From Halobacteriales archaeon QH_10_65_19 (GTDB lineage Archaea > Halobacteriota > Halobacteria > Halobacteriales > Haloarculaceae), in NCBI GenBank assembly GCA_003022085.1, contig PXQK01000024.1, forward strand, positions 1-8,543: a stretch of DNA of 8,543 bases, read 5' to 3'. The position numbers were made by a program, and so were the translations under genes. The notes under the pieces are model-generated. The model worked only from the letters and a program-made list of their open reading frames with translations. It had not been told where the DNA came from and made no database searches. Shown here in pieces: positions 1 through 7,028 of the stretch (position 1 is its first letter; each line of letters starts with the position of its first letter).

Positions 1-1
1 C

Positions 2-217
2 GAGGAACCGGGCCGGGCGACGTTCGAGACGCTCGATCCCGTGTTGTCGGATGGTTCGACACAGTTCCGGATTCACGTCGTGTGTCCGCTCGCCGCCCCT
101 GGTGAGTTCACAATAATGGTCAGACTCGAACTCGAGAGTGACGACAGAGGGACGCTCCACCTTCTCGGCGAAGACGTACTCGACCTGCCGTCGACCGATG
201 ATATCGACCCATCGTGA
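2..217 (+). CDS. C-terminal fragment of an unrecognised protein (5' end outside window)
   Basis: An open frame enters from the left edge and stops at TGA 215-217, giving 71 visible residues. I do not recognise the family. The visible part has no membrane segment. It alternates hydrophobic and polar residues in short blocks (FRIHVV, FTIMVRLELE, TLHLLG), as expected of beta strands, and ends in an acidic tail (PSTDDIDPS), typical of soluble haloarchaeal proteins. The only in-frame ATG, at 116, would leave a 33-residue product, so a longer protein starting upstream is more likely. It converges on the next gene with only six bases between the stop codons, which leaves no room for separate terminators. 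That this frame is coding is inferred from openness, composition and the tight junction. Confidence 0.55.
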   Translation, partial: EEPGRATFETLDPVLSDGSTQFRIHVVCPLAAPGEFTIMVRLELESDDRGTLHLLGEDVLDLPSTDDIDPS

Positions 218-223
218 GGGCCG

Positions 224-640
224 TCACCGGAACAGGAACAGCAGGATCACCGCTACCGCGGCGGTGAGGACAAACGCGAGCGCGAGGACTTCTTCGCCGA
301 AGAGTAGACCGACTGTGCCGGGAGCGCCAACGGCACTGCCCGCGAGAAGCAGGTGGCCGGCTGCCGTTTCACTGCTCCAGGGCCCGACACTGAGACCGAG
401 CACCCGTACCGTCAGGGCGCCACACCCGAGGGAGGAACCCAACAGAACGGCGGTCGCGTAGAACAGCTCCAGCGACGCCGCCGCTGTCGAGGGAACGACA
501 GTGATCCAGCCGATTACCCAGAGCAGACAGCTCGCCAGCAGCACCCGGCGGGCGAACCCGCCCCTTAGCACGAGGAGGCCACCGAGGTAGACCCCGAGTA
601 CTGCGACTGTCCCGACGATGAACGTCGTGAACCCTGGCAC
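224..640 (-). CDS. Unrecognised integral membrane protein, 4-5 helices
   Basis: This 138-residue protein is almost entirely hydrophobic. Likely membrane helices lie near residues 5-25, 32-50, 60-82, 93-113 and 117-137, with a basic turn (RGGFARR) after the first helix and a very short C-terminus ending in Arg. I recognise no catalytic motif or family. Its start is GTG at 638-640; no in-frame ATG sits nearby and there is no SD, so a leaderless or near-leaderless message is plausible. A weak A/T-rich patch (TTAGG on the coding strand, near 664-668) sits at about the right distance for a TATA box but is a poor match. The gene is divergent from nuoJ1 and convergent with the fragment to its left, so it is probably transcribed alone. 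Nothing links it to complex I. Confidence 0.65.
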   Translation of the reverse strand: MPGFTTFIVGTVAVLGVYLGGLLVLRGGFARRVLLASCLLWVIGWITVVPSTAAASLELFYATAVLLGSSLGCGALTVRVLGLSVGPWSSETAAGHLLLAGSAVGAPGTVGLLFGEEVLALAFVLTAAVAVILLFLFR

Positions 641-684
641 GTGTGTGGGTGATGGCGGTTACGACCTAAGTGATTCGACGCGCT

Positions 685-739
685 TCACCACACCGGACTG
701 GCCCGATTGTTGCCCCATTTCTCGGGGTCGGTGCGGTGA
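685..739. repeat. Nested imperfect inverted repeat in the divergent intergenic region
   Basis: The outer arms TCACCACACCG (685-695) and CGGTGCGGTGA (729-739) are complementary at 10 of 11 positions. Inside the loop, CCCC (713-716) can pair with GGGG (724-727) around a seven-base loop. It lies between two divergent genes, about 90 bases before nuoJ1. It could be an operator, a 5' RNA structure for an upstream start, or chance in GC-rich DNA. The rest of 641-826 shows no coding frame I would support. Confidence 0.35.
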
Positions 740-781
740 TCTCAGCCGGTTCCAGCCCCGCCTCTCGAGGGAAGCAGCGAC

Positions 782-801
782 CGAAAAGGGAATCTTCAAA
801 A
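782..801 (+). promoter_or_regulatory. Candidate BRE/TATA promoter for the nuoJ1-N operon
   Basis: A purine-rich CGAAAAGG (782-789), resembling the site bound by transcription factor B, is followed by TTCAAAA (795-801), the most TATA-like stretch in this region. The element is centred 29 bases before the nuoJ1 ATG. Archaeal transcription usually starts about 25 bases after the TATA box, so the message would be leaderless or nearly so. This agrees with the absence of an SD before nuoJ1, whereas all later genes in the operon have one. Confidence 0.45.
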
Positions 802-826
802 GTCAGCGAGTTGCATCTCCGATACT

Positions 827-1132
827 ATGGTACTGGAGCAACTGGCGTTCGGGTTGTTTGCGGTCGTGACCGTCGCCAGCAGCCTGGGTGTCGTCCTCGT
901 ACGGGACGTGTGGCACGCGGCGTTGTTGCTCGGGGTCGCGCTCTCGAGCGTGGCGGTCCACTACGTCATGTTGAACGCCGAGTTCATCGCCGCAATGCAG
1001 GTTCTCGTCTACATCGGCGGCGTGTTGATACTGATCACGTTCGGCGTGATGCTCACGCGCCGGAAGGAGCCACAGGAGACCGTCGAGCCCGAACCGGACG
1101 ATGTGGGGGAGACAGAGGAGGTCGGGGCATGA
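827..1132 (+). CDS. nuoJ1: Complex I membrane subunit NuoJ, N-terminal half (NuoJ1)
   Basis: This 101-residue protein is the first piece of NuoJ (ND6-like), a non-antiporter subunit in the membrane arm of respiratory complex I that links the quinone site to the pumps. Three helices are visible, near residues 5-24, 29-48 and 56-77. The third carries the family motif VYIGGVLILITFGVM, a variant of VYxGAxxVLFxFVxM, with Tyr62 matching the conserved tyrosine of the third NuoJ helix (Tyr59 in E. coli). Bacterial NuoJ has about 184 residues and five helices; this protein stops after the third and ends in a 20-residue acidic tail. The ATG at 827 has no SD and is preceded by a TATA-like element, so it appears to be the first gene of the transcript. 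Its stop overlaps the nuoJ2 start (ATGA). The split into J1 and J2 is known from other haloarchaea. Confidence 0.92.
   Translation: MVLEQLAFGLFAVVTVASSLGVVLVRDVWHAALLLGVALSSVAVHYVMLNAEFIAAMQVLVYIGGVLILITFGVMLTRRKEPQETVEPEPDDVGETEEVGA
1117..1122 (+). promoter_or_regulatory. Shine-Dalgarno site for nuoJ2
   Basis: GGAGGT is a perfect core match to the 3' end of archaeal 16S rRNA, six bases before the ATG at 1129. It lies inside the last codons of nuoJ1 and fixes the nuoJ2 start, ruling out the much longer upstream extension of the same frame. Confidence 0.8.
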
Positions 1133-1464
1133 CCTCGCGCCCGCGCCCGATCGACCTGAACCGGAGTCTGGTGCCGGGACTGATCGCCGTCGCGCTGTTT
1201 GTGATCATGACGCTGGTCTTTCTGACCGCGAACGGGACTGCCCCCTTCGAATCGGCCTTCGAGACCGACGGGTTCGCCGACGTGAGTGTTGTCGCCGGCA
1301 TCGGCTACGCCCTGATCGGGGCCGCAGAGGCCGCGGGGTCGGAGGTACTGTACAGGACCACCGAGAACTTCCTCGTGGCACTGATCCTGGTCGCGGTGCT
1401 GCTGGACGCCGCGCTCGACGGCGCGCTGATGCTCGCCAAACGCGACGACGGGGGTGACGGGTGA
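1129..1464 (+). CDS. nuoJ2: Complex I membrane subunit NuoJ, C-terminal half (NuoJ2)
   Basis: This 111-residue protein supplies the part of NuoJ missing from nuoJ1. It has two clear membrane helices, near residues 14-33 and 81-103, joined by an acidic, partly polar loop (34-55), making five helices together with NuoJ1. The segment EVLYRTTENFLVALILVAVLL (the conserved part is roughly residues 72-92) corresponds to the NuoJ end, where a short helix leads into the last membrane span. The same frame is open back to about 670, but the perfect SD and ATGA overlap make 1129 the true start. Its TGA (1462-1464) shares one base with the preferred nuoK ATG, so translation is probably coupled. I infer that both halves assemble into one NuoJ-like unit beside NuoK and NuoH (NuoH is not in this window). 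Confidence 0.88.
   Translation: MTSRPRPIDLNRSLVPGLIAVALFVIMTLVFLTANGTAPFESAFETDGFADVSVVAGIGYALIGAAEAAGSEVLYRTTENFLVALILVAVLLDAALDGALMLAKRDDGGDG
1453..1457 (+). promoter_or_regulatory. Shine-Dalgarno site for nuoK
   Basis: GGTGA, within the run GGGGGTGA, matches the 3' part of the archaeal SD and lies six bases before ATG 1464. This favours 1464 over the GTG at 1461 and the ATG at 1476. Confidence 0.55.
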
Positions 1465-1769
1465 TGGCGGTCGCAATGGAGTACTACCTGATCCTGTCTG
1501 CGGCCGTCTTCTGTACCGGCCTCTTTGGCATCCTCGTCAGGTCCAACGCGCTCATGTTTCTGATGTCTGTCGAGCTGATGCTCAATGCGGCCAACATCAA
1601 CCTCGTGGCGTTCTCGCTGGCACACGGCAACCTCACCGGGCAGGTGTTCGCGCTGTTCGTGATCGGGCTGGCTGCCGCGGAGGTGGCCGTCGGCATCGGG
1701 ATCATCCTCGTGTTGAACCGTAACTTCGAGAACATCGACGTCACGGATGCAGTGACGATGAGGTGGTAA
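1464..1769 (+). CDS. nuoK: Complex I membrane subunit NuoK
   Basis: NuoK (ND4L, MrpC-like) is a three-helix membrane subunit carrying part of the charged path that couples quinone chemistry to proton pumping. From ATG 1464 the protein has 101 residues, the usual family length. The family signature SVELMLNAANINLVAF occupies residues 35-50. The two membrane glutamates essential in E. coli (Glu36 and Glu72) correspond to Glu37 and Glu73 here; the second lies in GLAAAEVAVG. Helices are near 8-25, 29-50 and 62-84, followed by a short polar tail. Alternative starts at GTG 1461 and ATG 1476 are possible, but MAVAMEYYL resembles the N-terminus of related proteins and has a suitable SD. It sits between nuoJ2 and nuoL, in the standard nuo order. 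Confidence 0.95.
   Translation: MAVAMEYYLILSAAVFCTGLFGILVRSNALMFLMSVELMLNAANINLVAFSLAHGNLTGQVFALFVIGLAAAEVAVGIGIILVLNRNFENIDVTDAVTMRW
1760..1765 (+). promoter_or_regulatory. Shine-Dalgarno site for nuoL
   Basis: GAGGTG matches the archaeal SD and lies five bases before ATG 1771, within the last codons of nuoK. Only one base separates the nuoK stop from the nuoL start. Confidence 0.75.
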
Positions 1770-1770
1770 G

Positions 1771-3816
1771 ATGGTCGACGTGTTCAACATCGCACCGGCG
1801 ATCGCGCTGTTTCCCCTGCTCGCGTTCGGCATCGCCCTCGTCTTCGGTCGGTCGATGCCCTACAGGGGTGCGCTGGCCGGTATCGCGGCCAGCGGCTCCT
1901 CGCTCGTGGCCTCGCTGTGGGTCGTCGCCGCCATTGCCGGCGGTCGCGGCCCGTACCACGAGACGCTGTACACGTTTGTCGGCGGTCTCGCTGGCGAGGG
2001 CGTCGAACTGACCTTCGGGCTGCTGATCGACCCGCTGTCGGCACTGATGCTCGTCGTCGTCTCGCTCATCTCGTTTCTCGTCCACGTGTTCTCGCTTGGC
2101 TACATGAACGACGAGGGCGAGACCGGTCTCCCGCGGTACTACGCCGGACTGGGGCTGTTCACGTTCTCGATGCTCGCTTTCGTCTACAGCGACAACCTCC
2201 TGATGGCGTTCGCCTTCTTCGAGCTCGTCGGCCTGTGCTCGTACCTGCTGATCGGCTTCTGGTTCCGCGAGCGCGCCCCGGCCAGCGCCGCAAAGAAGGC
2301 GTTTCTCGTCACGCGCTTTGGCGATTACTTTTTCCTGATCGGCGTCGTCGCCGTCTTTGGAACCTTCGGCACGACTGCCTTCGCGGGCGAGGAGTCGTTC
2401 GTCACCGCAGCGGAGGCTGCTCTCGACGGCACCGGCGAGATGACCACGTTCCTCGGCCTCGGGAACCAGGCCTGGATCACCGTCCTCGGCCTGCTCGTGC
2501 TGGGCGGGGTCATCGGGAAGTCCGCACAGTTCCCGCTGCACACCTGGCTGCCCGACGCGATGGAGGGTCCCACGCCGGTCTCGGCGCTGATCCACGCCGC
2601 AACGATGGTCGCGGCCGGCGTCTACCTGGTCGCCCGGATCTACGGCTTCTACGCGCTCTCGCCGACGGCACTGGGGATCATCGCGCTGATCGGGGGCTTC
2701 ACCGCCCTCTTTGCGGCGACGATGGCGCTCGTCAAGCAGGAACTCAAGCAGGTGCTCGCCTACTCCACCATCTCACAGTACGGCTATATGATGCTCGCGC
2801 TCGGCGGCGGCGGATACGTCGCGGGCGTCTTCCACCTGACGACCCACGCCGTGTTCAAGGCGCTTTTGTTCCTCGGTGCTGGCTCGGTGATCATCGCCAT
2901 GCACCACAACGAGAACATGTGGGACATGGGCGGGCTCCGGTCGCGGATGCCGGTCACCTACTGGACGTTCCTCGCCGGGTCGCTCGCACTCGCGGGCGTC
3001 TTCCCGTTTGCGGGTTTCTGGTCGAAGGACGAGGTGCTGTACGAGACGCTGATCCACGGGCTCGGCGACAGCCCGCTGCTGCTGCTGGGCTACGCCTTTG
3101 GCCTGACGGCTGTGGTTCTCACGGCGTTTTACACCATCCGCATGCTCCTGCTGACGTTCCACGGCGAGCCACGAACCGACACGGCCGAGGATCCGGAGCC
3201 GGTGCGCTGGAACGTGAAGTTCCCGCTCGTGGTGCTCGGCGTTCTCTCGGTGGTCGCCGGGTTCATCAACGCGGGGACGATCGTGGACCTCATCGGCGAG
3301 GGGAACCTGTTCCTCCACGAGTGGCTCGACGGCGCCACGCTCTCCGGCGACCTCGGTGCCGAGGGCGCGCTGTCGGTCCACCACTACGAGGAACTGCTCG
3401 AAGCCCACGCCGGCTACGAGACGGCAGACCTCTCGCCGCTCGGTCCCGGCGCGCTGGCACTGGTGCTGGCGCTTGTCGGCGTCGGCGGCGCGTGGTACCT
3501 CTACCGCGACGACGATCCCACGCCACACATGACGAAGCTCGGCAGCCTCCGGAGGGCCCTCGTATACAACTACTACCAGGACGAGTACCAGGTGTGGCTC
3601 GCGACGGGCCTCACGCTGCCGACGGCACGCGTCGCAAACAAGTTCGACCAGGGCGTCATCGACGGCCTCGTCGACGCCGTCGGCACAGCCAGCATGGTCG
3701 CCGGGACGCGCTTCCGGAAGATCCAGACCGGCGTGGTCACGAACTACGCTGCACTACTCGCACTCGGCCTGGTGCTGTTGTTGCTTGTCTTCGGCCTCGC
3801 AGGGGGGTGGTTCTAG
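1771..3816 (+). CDS. nuoL: Complex I proton-pumping subunit NuoL
   Basis: NuoL (ND5, MrpA-like) is the antiporter-like subunit at the far end of the membrane arm and has the long lateral helix that runs along the other pumps. The protein has 681 residues, somewhat longer than the E. coli protein of about 613. The pump-channel residues are present: Glu151 in FFELVGLCSYLLIGFW, Lys250 in GKSAQFPLHTWLPDAMEGP, His257 and His275, Lys322 and Lys326 in the broken-helix region, Lys363, and Lys419 in FWSKDE. Extra length lies in polar loops around 200-235 and 500-560. The C-terminal part shows the family features YNYYQDEYQ (about 599-607), a predicted amphipathic lateral helix after it, and a last membrane helix (655-678) after RKIQTGVVTNY. 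It abuts nuoM with no spacer (TAG then ATG). Confidence 0.97.
   Translation: MVDVFNIAPAIALFPLLAFGIALVFGRSMPYRGALAGIAASGSSLVASLWVVAAIAGGRGPYHETLYTFVGGLAGEGVELTFGLLIDPLSALMLVVVSLISFLVHVFSLGYMNDEGETGLPRYYAGLGLFTFSMLAFVYSDNLLMAFAFFELVGLCSYLLIGFWFRERAPASAAKKAFLVTRFGDYFFLIGVVAVFGTFGTTAFAGEESFVTAAEAALDGTGEMTTFLGLGNQAWITVLGLLVLGGVIGKSAQFPLHTWLPDAMEGPTPVSALIHAATMVAAGVYLVARIYGFYALSPTALGIIALIGGFTALFAATMALVKQELKQVLAYSTISQYGYMMLALGGGGYVAGVFHLTTHAVFKALLFLGAGSVIIAMHHNENMWDMGGLRSRMPVTYWTFLAGSLALAGVFPFAGFWSKDEVLYETLIHGLGDSPLLLLGYAFGLTAVVLTAFYTIRMLLLTFHGEPRTDTAEDPEPVRWNVKFPLVVLGVLSVVAGFINAGTIVDLIGEGNLFLHEWLDGATLSGDLGAEGALSVHHYEELLEAHAGYETADLSPLGPGALALVLALVGVGGAWYLYRDDDPTPHMTKLGSLRRALVYNYYQDEYQVWLATGLTLPTARVANKFDQGVIDGLVDAVGTASMVAGTRFRKIQTGVVTNYAALLALGLVLLLLVFGLAGGWF
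3803..3809 (+). promoter_or_regulatory. Shine-Dalgarno site for nuoM
   Basis: GGGGGTG differs by one base from GGAGGTG and lies seven bases before ATG 3817, inside the last codons of nuoL. Because the nuoM ATG directly follows the nuoL stop, ribosomes could also reinitiate. Confidence 0.55.
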
Positions 3817-5388
3817 ATGCTGATCGAGTTCCTGCTGGGCGTCACGGTCGCAAGCGCCCTGTTTGTGTTCCTGGCTCCCGACCGGATCGCCCCCAAACTG
3901 GCGGCGGCGCTCAGCCTGCTTCCGCTGGGGACGACGGCGGTCATGTGGTTCGGCTACGACGCGTCGGGCAACGCGCTCCGCGGCGGCGCGATTGCGTTCG
4001 AGACCCGGTTCGAGTGGTTCGACCTCGGGAGCTACGCCCTCCAGTGGCACGTCGGCGTCGACGGCGTGAGCTTTCCGCTCGTCGTGCTGACAACGGTGCT
4101 GACCACACTCGCGATCCTCTCGTCGTGGACGCCGATCGACGAGCGCCAGTCGCAGTTCTACGGCCTCATGCTGTTCATGGAGGCCGCGCTGATCGGGGTC
4201 TTCGCCGCGCTCGACTTCTTCCTCTGGTTCGTCTTCTGGGAGGCGGTGCTGATCCCGATGTACTTCCTGATCGCAATCTGGGGCGGCCCGCGCCGCGAGT
4301 ACGCCGCGATGAAGTTCATCATCTACACCAACCTGGCCTCGCTTTTGATGTTCGTCGGGGTGTTTCTGCTCGTGTTCGCGCTCGGGGACTCGCTGACGAC
4401 GCTGAGCCTGGTCGACATCTCGGCGGCGATCCAGAACGGCGGGCTCGGCCCGCTCGCGGGGTTCGACACCGAGGTGGTAAAGCTCGCTGCCTTCGTCCTG
4501 CTGTTTCTCGGCTTCGCGGTCAAGGTGCCAGTGGTCCCGTTCCACACGTGGCTCCCCGACGCCCACGTGGAGGCCCCCTCACCGGTGTCGGTAGTCCTGG
4601 CGGGCGTCCTGCTGAAGATGGGGACCTACGCGCTGCTGCGGTTCAACTTCACCATGCTCGACGACGTGGTGCGGACGTACCCGAACGCGGAGATCCTGAC
4701 GCTGATCGGTCTGGTCAGCGTCATCTACGGTGCGATGCTCGCACTCGCACAGCGCGACCTCAAGCGGATCGTCGCCTACTCCTCGATCTCCTCGATGGGG
4801 TACGTGATCATCGGCCTGGTCGCGCTGACGCCCCACGGGATGGGCGGCGCGACGTTCCAGATGGTCAGCCACGGGCTGCTCTCGGGGCTTCTGTTCATGG
4901 CCGTCGGCGTCTTCTACAACGCAACCCACACCCGGATGGTCGGCGACATGTCCGGCCTTGCTGACCGGATGCCCTGGACGGCCGGCATCTTCGTCGCCGG
5001 CGCCTTTGGCTACATGGGGCTGCCGCTGATGAGCGGGTTCGCCGCCGAGGTGCTCGTGTTCATCGGTGCCTTCCACTCCTCGGTCGTCGAGGGCGCACCG
5101 GTCTTCACGGCGCTGGCCATGTTCGGCATTGTCGTGGTCGCAGGCTACCTCCTGTGGGCGATGCAGCGGGCGCTGTTCGGCCCGTTCGAACTCGAAACCG
5201 ACTACGAGATAACCCGCGCGCCGCTGCACGACATCGCCTCGCTTGCGATCCTGCTGGGCCTGGTTATCCTGCTGGGCGTCAACCCTGACTTCATCTACGG
5301 TACGATCCAGGACGCCGTCTCGCCGCTCGTGGACCCGGGGATGGCGGGTGACGCTCTCTCCACGCTCCTGGGAGGTGGACGCCCGTGA
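3817..5388 (+). CDS. nuoM: Complex I proton-pumping subunit NuoM
   Basis: NuoM (ND4, MrpD-like) is the middle antiporter-like pump of the membrane arm. The 523-residue length is close to the bacterial norm of about 510. Key residues align well with E. coli NuoM: Glu142 in FWEAVLIPMYFLI (E. coli Glu144), Lys236 in AVKVPVVPFHTWLPDAH (Lys234), Lys267 in VLLKMGTYALLRF (Lys265) and Glu411 in SGFAAEVLVF (Glu407). The broken-helix signature LKRIVAYSSISSMGYV is at 315-330, and His352 lies in the following helix. About 14 hydrophobic helices are expected and the pattern fits. It starts at once after the nuoL stop and overlaps nuoN by four bases, so it should be co-translated with both. Confidence 0.97.
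   Translation: MLIEFLLGVTVASALFVFLAPDRIAPKLAAALSLLPLGTTAVMWFGYDASGNALRGGAIAFETRFEWFDLGSYALQWHVGVDGVSFPLVVLTTVLTTLAILSSWTPIDERQSQFYGLMLFMEAALIGVFAALDFFLWFVFWEAVLIPMYFLIAIWGGPRREYAAMKFIIYTNLASLLMFVGVFLLVFALGDSLTTLSLVDISAAIQNGGLGPLAGFDTEVVKLAAFVLLFLGFAVKVPVVPFHTWLPDAHVEAPSPVSVVLAGVLLKMGTYALLRFNFTMLDDVVRTYPNAEILTLIGLVSVIYGAMLALAQRDLKRIVAYSSISSMGYVIIGLVALTPHGMGGATFQMVSHGLLSGLLFMAVGVFYNATHTRMVGDMSGLADRMPWTAGIFVAGAFGYMGLPLMSGFAAEVLVFIGAFHSSVVEGAPVFTALAMFGIVVVAGYLLWAMQRALFGPFELETDYEITRAPLHDIASLAILLGLVILLGVNPDFIYGTIQDAVSPLVDPGMAGDALSTLLGGGRP
5371..5377 (+). promoter_or_regulatory. Shine-Dalgarno site fixing the GTG start of nuoN
   Basis: GGAGGTG is a seven-base perfect match to the archaeal SD and lies seven bases before GTG 5385. 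It decides for the GTG, which overlaps the nuoM stop as GTGA, because no ATG is available near the expected N-terminus. Confidence 0.85.
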
Positions 5389-6905
5389 GCGAGGTCGCGA
5401 CGCTGCCGGAGTGGGCGGCGCTGGCCCCGGCGCTGACGTTCGCCGCCGCGGCATTTCTCCTGTTGCTTGTCGACGCCGTCTCGCCAGAGGAGAGCAACTC
5501 CCTGGCACTTGCGGGTCTCTCGGTGTCGGGTGCACTCGTCTCGCTGGGGTTCACCGTCTGGTACCTGATCGCCGGCACCGGTCAGCCCGGGGCGGGCGAC
5601 CCGGCGGGCGCGGGGGCGATCGAGCTGTTCGACGCCACGCTGGTGGTCGACGGGATGTCGCTGTTCTTCTCGGCGATAATCGCAAGCGTCGTGTTGCTCG
5701 TGGTGCTTGCGAGCTACGACTACCTCCAGGACCATCCCTACCAGGCAGAGTACTACTCGCTGGTATTGCTCGCCGCCACCGGGATGACGACCGTGACGGT
5801 CGCCAACAGCTTCGTCACTGCGTTCATCGCGATCGAACTCGTCTCGTTGCCCTCCTACGCGCTGGTCGCGTCCCTGAAACACAACCGGGGGAGCGTCGAG
5901 GCCGGCCTGAAGTACTTCCTGATCGGCGCCCTCTCCTCGGCGGTTTTCGCCTACGGCATCTCGCTGGTGTACGTCGCGACCGGCTCGCTGCAGTTCGACG
6001 CGGTGACGGGCGTCGTCGAGTCGGGCGAGATCGGCGGCATCTTCGGTCTCGGTGTGCTGATGATCCTGGGTGGAATCGCGTTCAAGGTGGCGGCGGTGCC
6101 GTTCCACTTCTGGGCACCCGAAGCGTACGAGGGCGCGCCGGCACCGATCTCCGCGTTCATCTCCTCGGCGTCGAAGGCTGCCGGGTTCGTGCTCGCGTTC
6201 CGGGTGTTCGTCGACGTGTTCGTCTGGGAGTTCGCCGAGCCGACGATCGACTGGGTGGTCGCGATCCAGGTGCTCGCCATCGTCACGATGACGGTCGCGA
6301 ACTTCGCGGCGCTGAAACAGGAGAAGGTCAAGCGGATGCTGGCCTACTCCTCGGTCGGGCACGCGGGGTACGCGCTGATCGCGCTGGCCGCGCTGACGGC
6401 CGAGGCCGACCAAGCGTTCGTGCTGGGGTCGGGGATGGCGCATCTCCTCGTCTACGGCTTCATGAACACCGGCGCGTTCCTGTTCGTCGCGCTGGCGGAG
6501 TACTGGGGTGTCGGCCGCCGGATCGAGGACTACAACGGCCTCGGGTCCCAGGCACCCTTCGCCTGCGCGACGATGACGGTGTTCCTGTTCTCGCTTGCGG
6601 GCCTGCCGATCGGCGGCGGCTTCGTCTCCAAGTACTACCTCCTTCTTGCCTCGCTGGACGGGGAGGTGGCGCTGCTCGCGGTCGCCCTGATCGGCAACAG
6701 CGTCATCTCGCTGTTTTACTACACCCGGGTGCTGTGGGCGATCTGGGCGGAGGACCCGGCCGCCGACCTGAACGTCTCGGAGTATCCCACCGGCCTGTAC
6801 GCCGCAATCGCGCTGGCGGCGCTCGTGACGGTACTGCTGTTGCCCGCGTTCGGCCCCATCGCGGAGATGGCCAACACTGCCGCCGACATGATTGTCTCCC
6901 CGTGA
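5385..6905 (+). CDS. nuoN: Complex I proton-pumping subunit NuoN
   Basis: NuoN (ND2, MrpD-like) is the antiporter-like pump nearest the NuoJ/NuoK module. It has 506 residues, compared with about 485 in E. coli. Expected charged residues are present: Glu151 in FIAIELVSLPSYALVA, Lys234 in IAFKVAAVPFHFWAPEAYEGAP, Lys264 in SASKAAGFVLAF, and Lys416 in GGFVSKYYLL. The broken-helix motif KRMLAYSSVGHAGYALIAL is at about 316-334 and His353 lies in the next helix. A small Gly/Ala-rich insertion (about 64-78) lies between early helices. Translation starts at GTG 5385, with a perfect SD inside nuoM. It is the last gene of the operon: a 162-base gap and a new promoter-like element follow. Confidence 0.96.
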   Translation: MSEVATLPEWAALAPALTFAAAAFLLLLVDAVSPEESNSLALAGLSVSGALVSLGFTVWYLIAGTGQPGAGDPAGAGAIELFDATLVVDGMSLFFSAIIASVVLLVVLASYDYLQDHPYQAEYYSLVLLAATGMTTVTVANSFVTAFIAIELVSLPSYALVASLKHNRGSVEAGLKYFLIGALSSAVFAYGISLVYVATGSLQFDAVTGVVESGEIGGIFGLGVLMILGGIAFKVAAVPFHFWAPEAYEGAPAPISAFISSASKAAGFVLAFRVFVDVFVWEFAEPTIDWVVAIQVLAIVTMTVANFAALKQEKVKRMLAYSSVGHAGYALIALAALTAEADQAFVLGSGMAHLLVYGFMNTGAFLFVALAEYWGVGRRIEDYNGLGSQAPFACATMTVFLFSLAGLPIGGGFVSKYYLLLASLDGEVALLAVALIGNSVISLFYYTRVLWAIWAEDPAADLNVSEYPTGLYAAIALAALVTVLLLPAFGPIAEMANTAADMIVSP

Positions 6906-6915
6906 GGACGCCCTT

Positions 6916-6938
6916 GGTTTCGCCTGTTTGTCGAAATC
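6916..6938 (+). terminator. Weak candidate terminator after nuoN
   Basis: GGTTTCG and CGAAATC can form a seven-pair stem with one G-U pair around the T-rich loop CCTGTTTGT, ten bases after the nuoN stop. Haloarchaeal termination depends mainly on T tracts, and here only TTT runs are present, so this is tentative. The rest of 6939-7028 shows nothing I can name. Confidence 0.25.
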
Positions 6939-7028
6939 CCCTGCCGGCTGCCGAAACTAGCCACGTCAATCATTACCAGTCCACACAGACGGGACCAACA
7001 CGCTTCCCCGACCGTTCGTAGCGAGTGG

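Noticed and set aside
670..1128. Upstream extension of the nuoJ2 frame to 670
   Set aside because: The extension overlaps nuoJ1 out of frame, is Arg-rich and lacks homology, while a perfect SD precedes ATG 1129.
1917..4964. A 1015-codon open frame on the + strand across nuoL and nuoM
   Set aside because: It is extremely rich in Arg, Pro and Ala, has no family features and lies out of frame with two certain genes. Such shadows are expected in GC-rich DNA where third positions are G or C.
5295..6443. A 382-codon open frame on the - strand opposite nuoN
   Set aside because: It is rich in Arg, His, Asp and Gln in a pattern mirroring nuoN codons, with no domain; nuoN is certain on the other strand.
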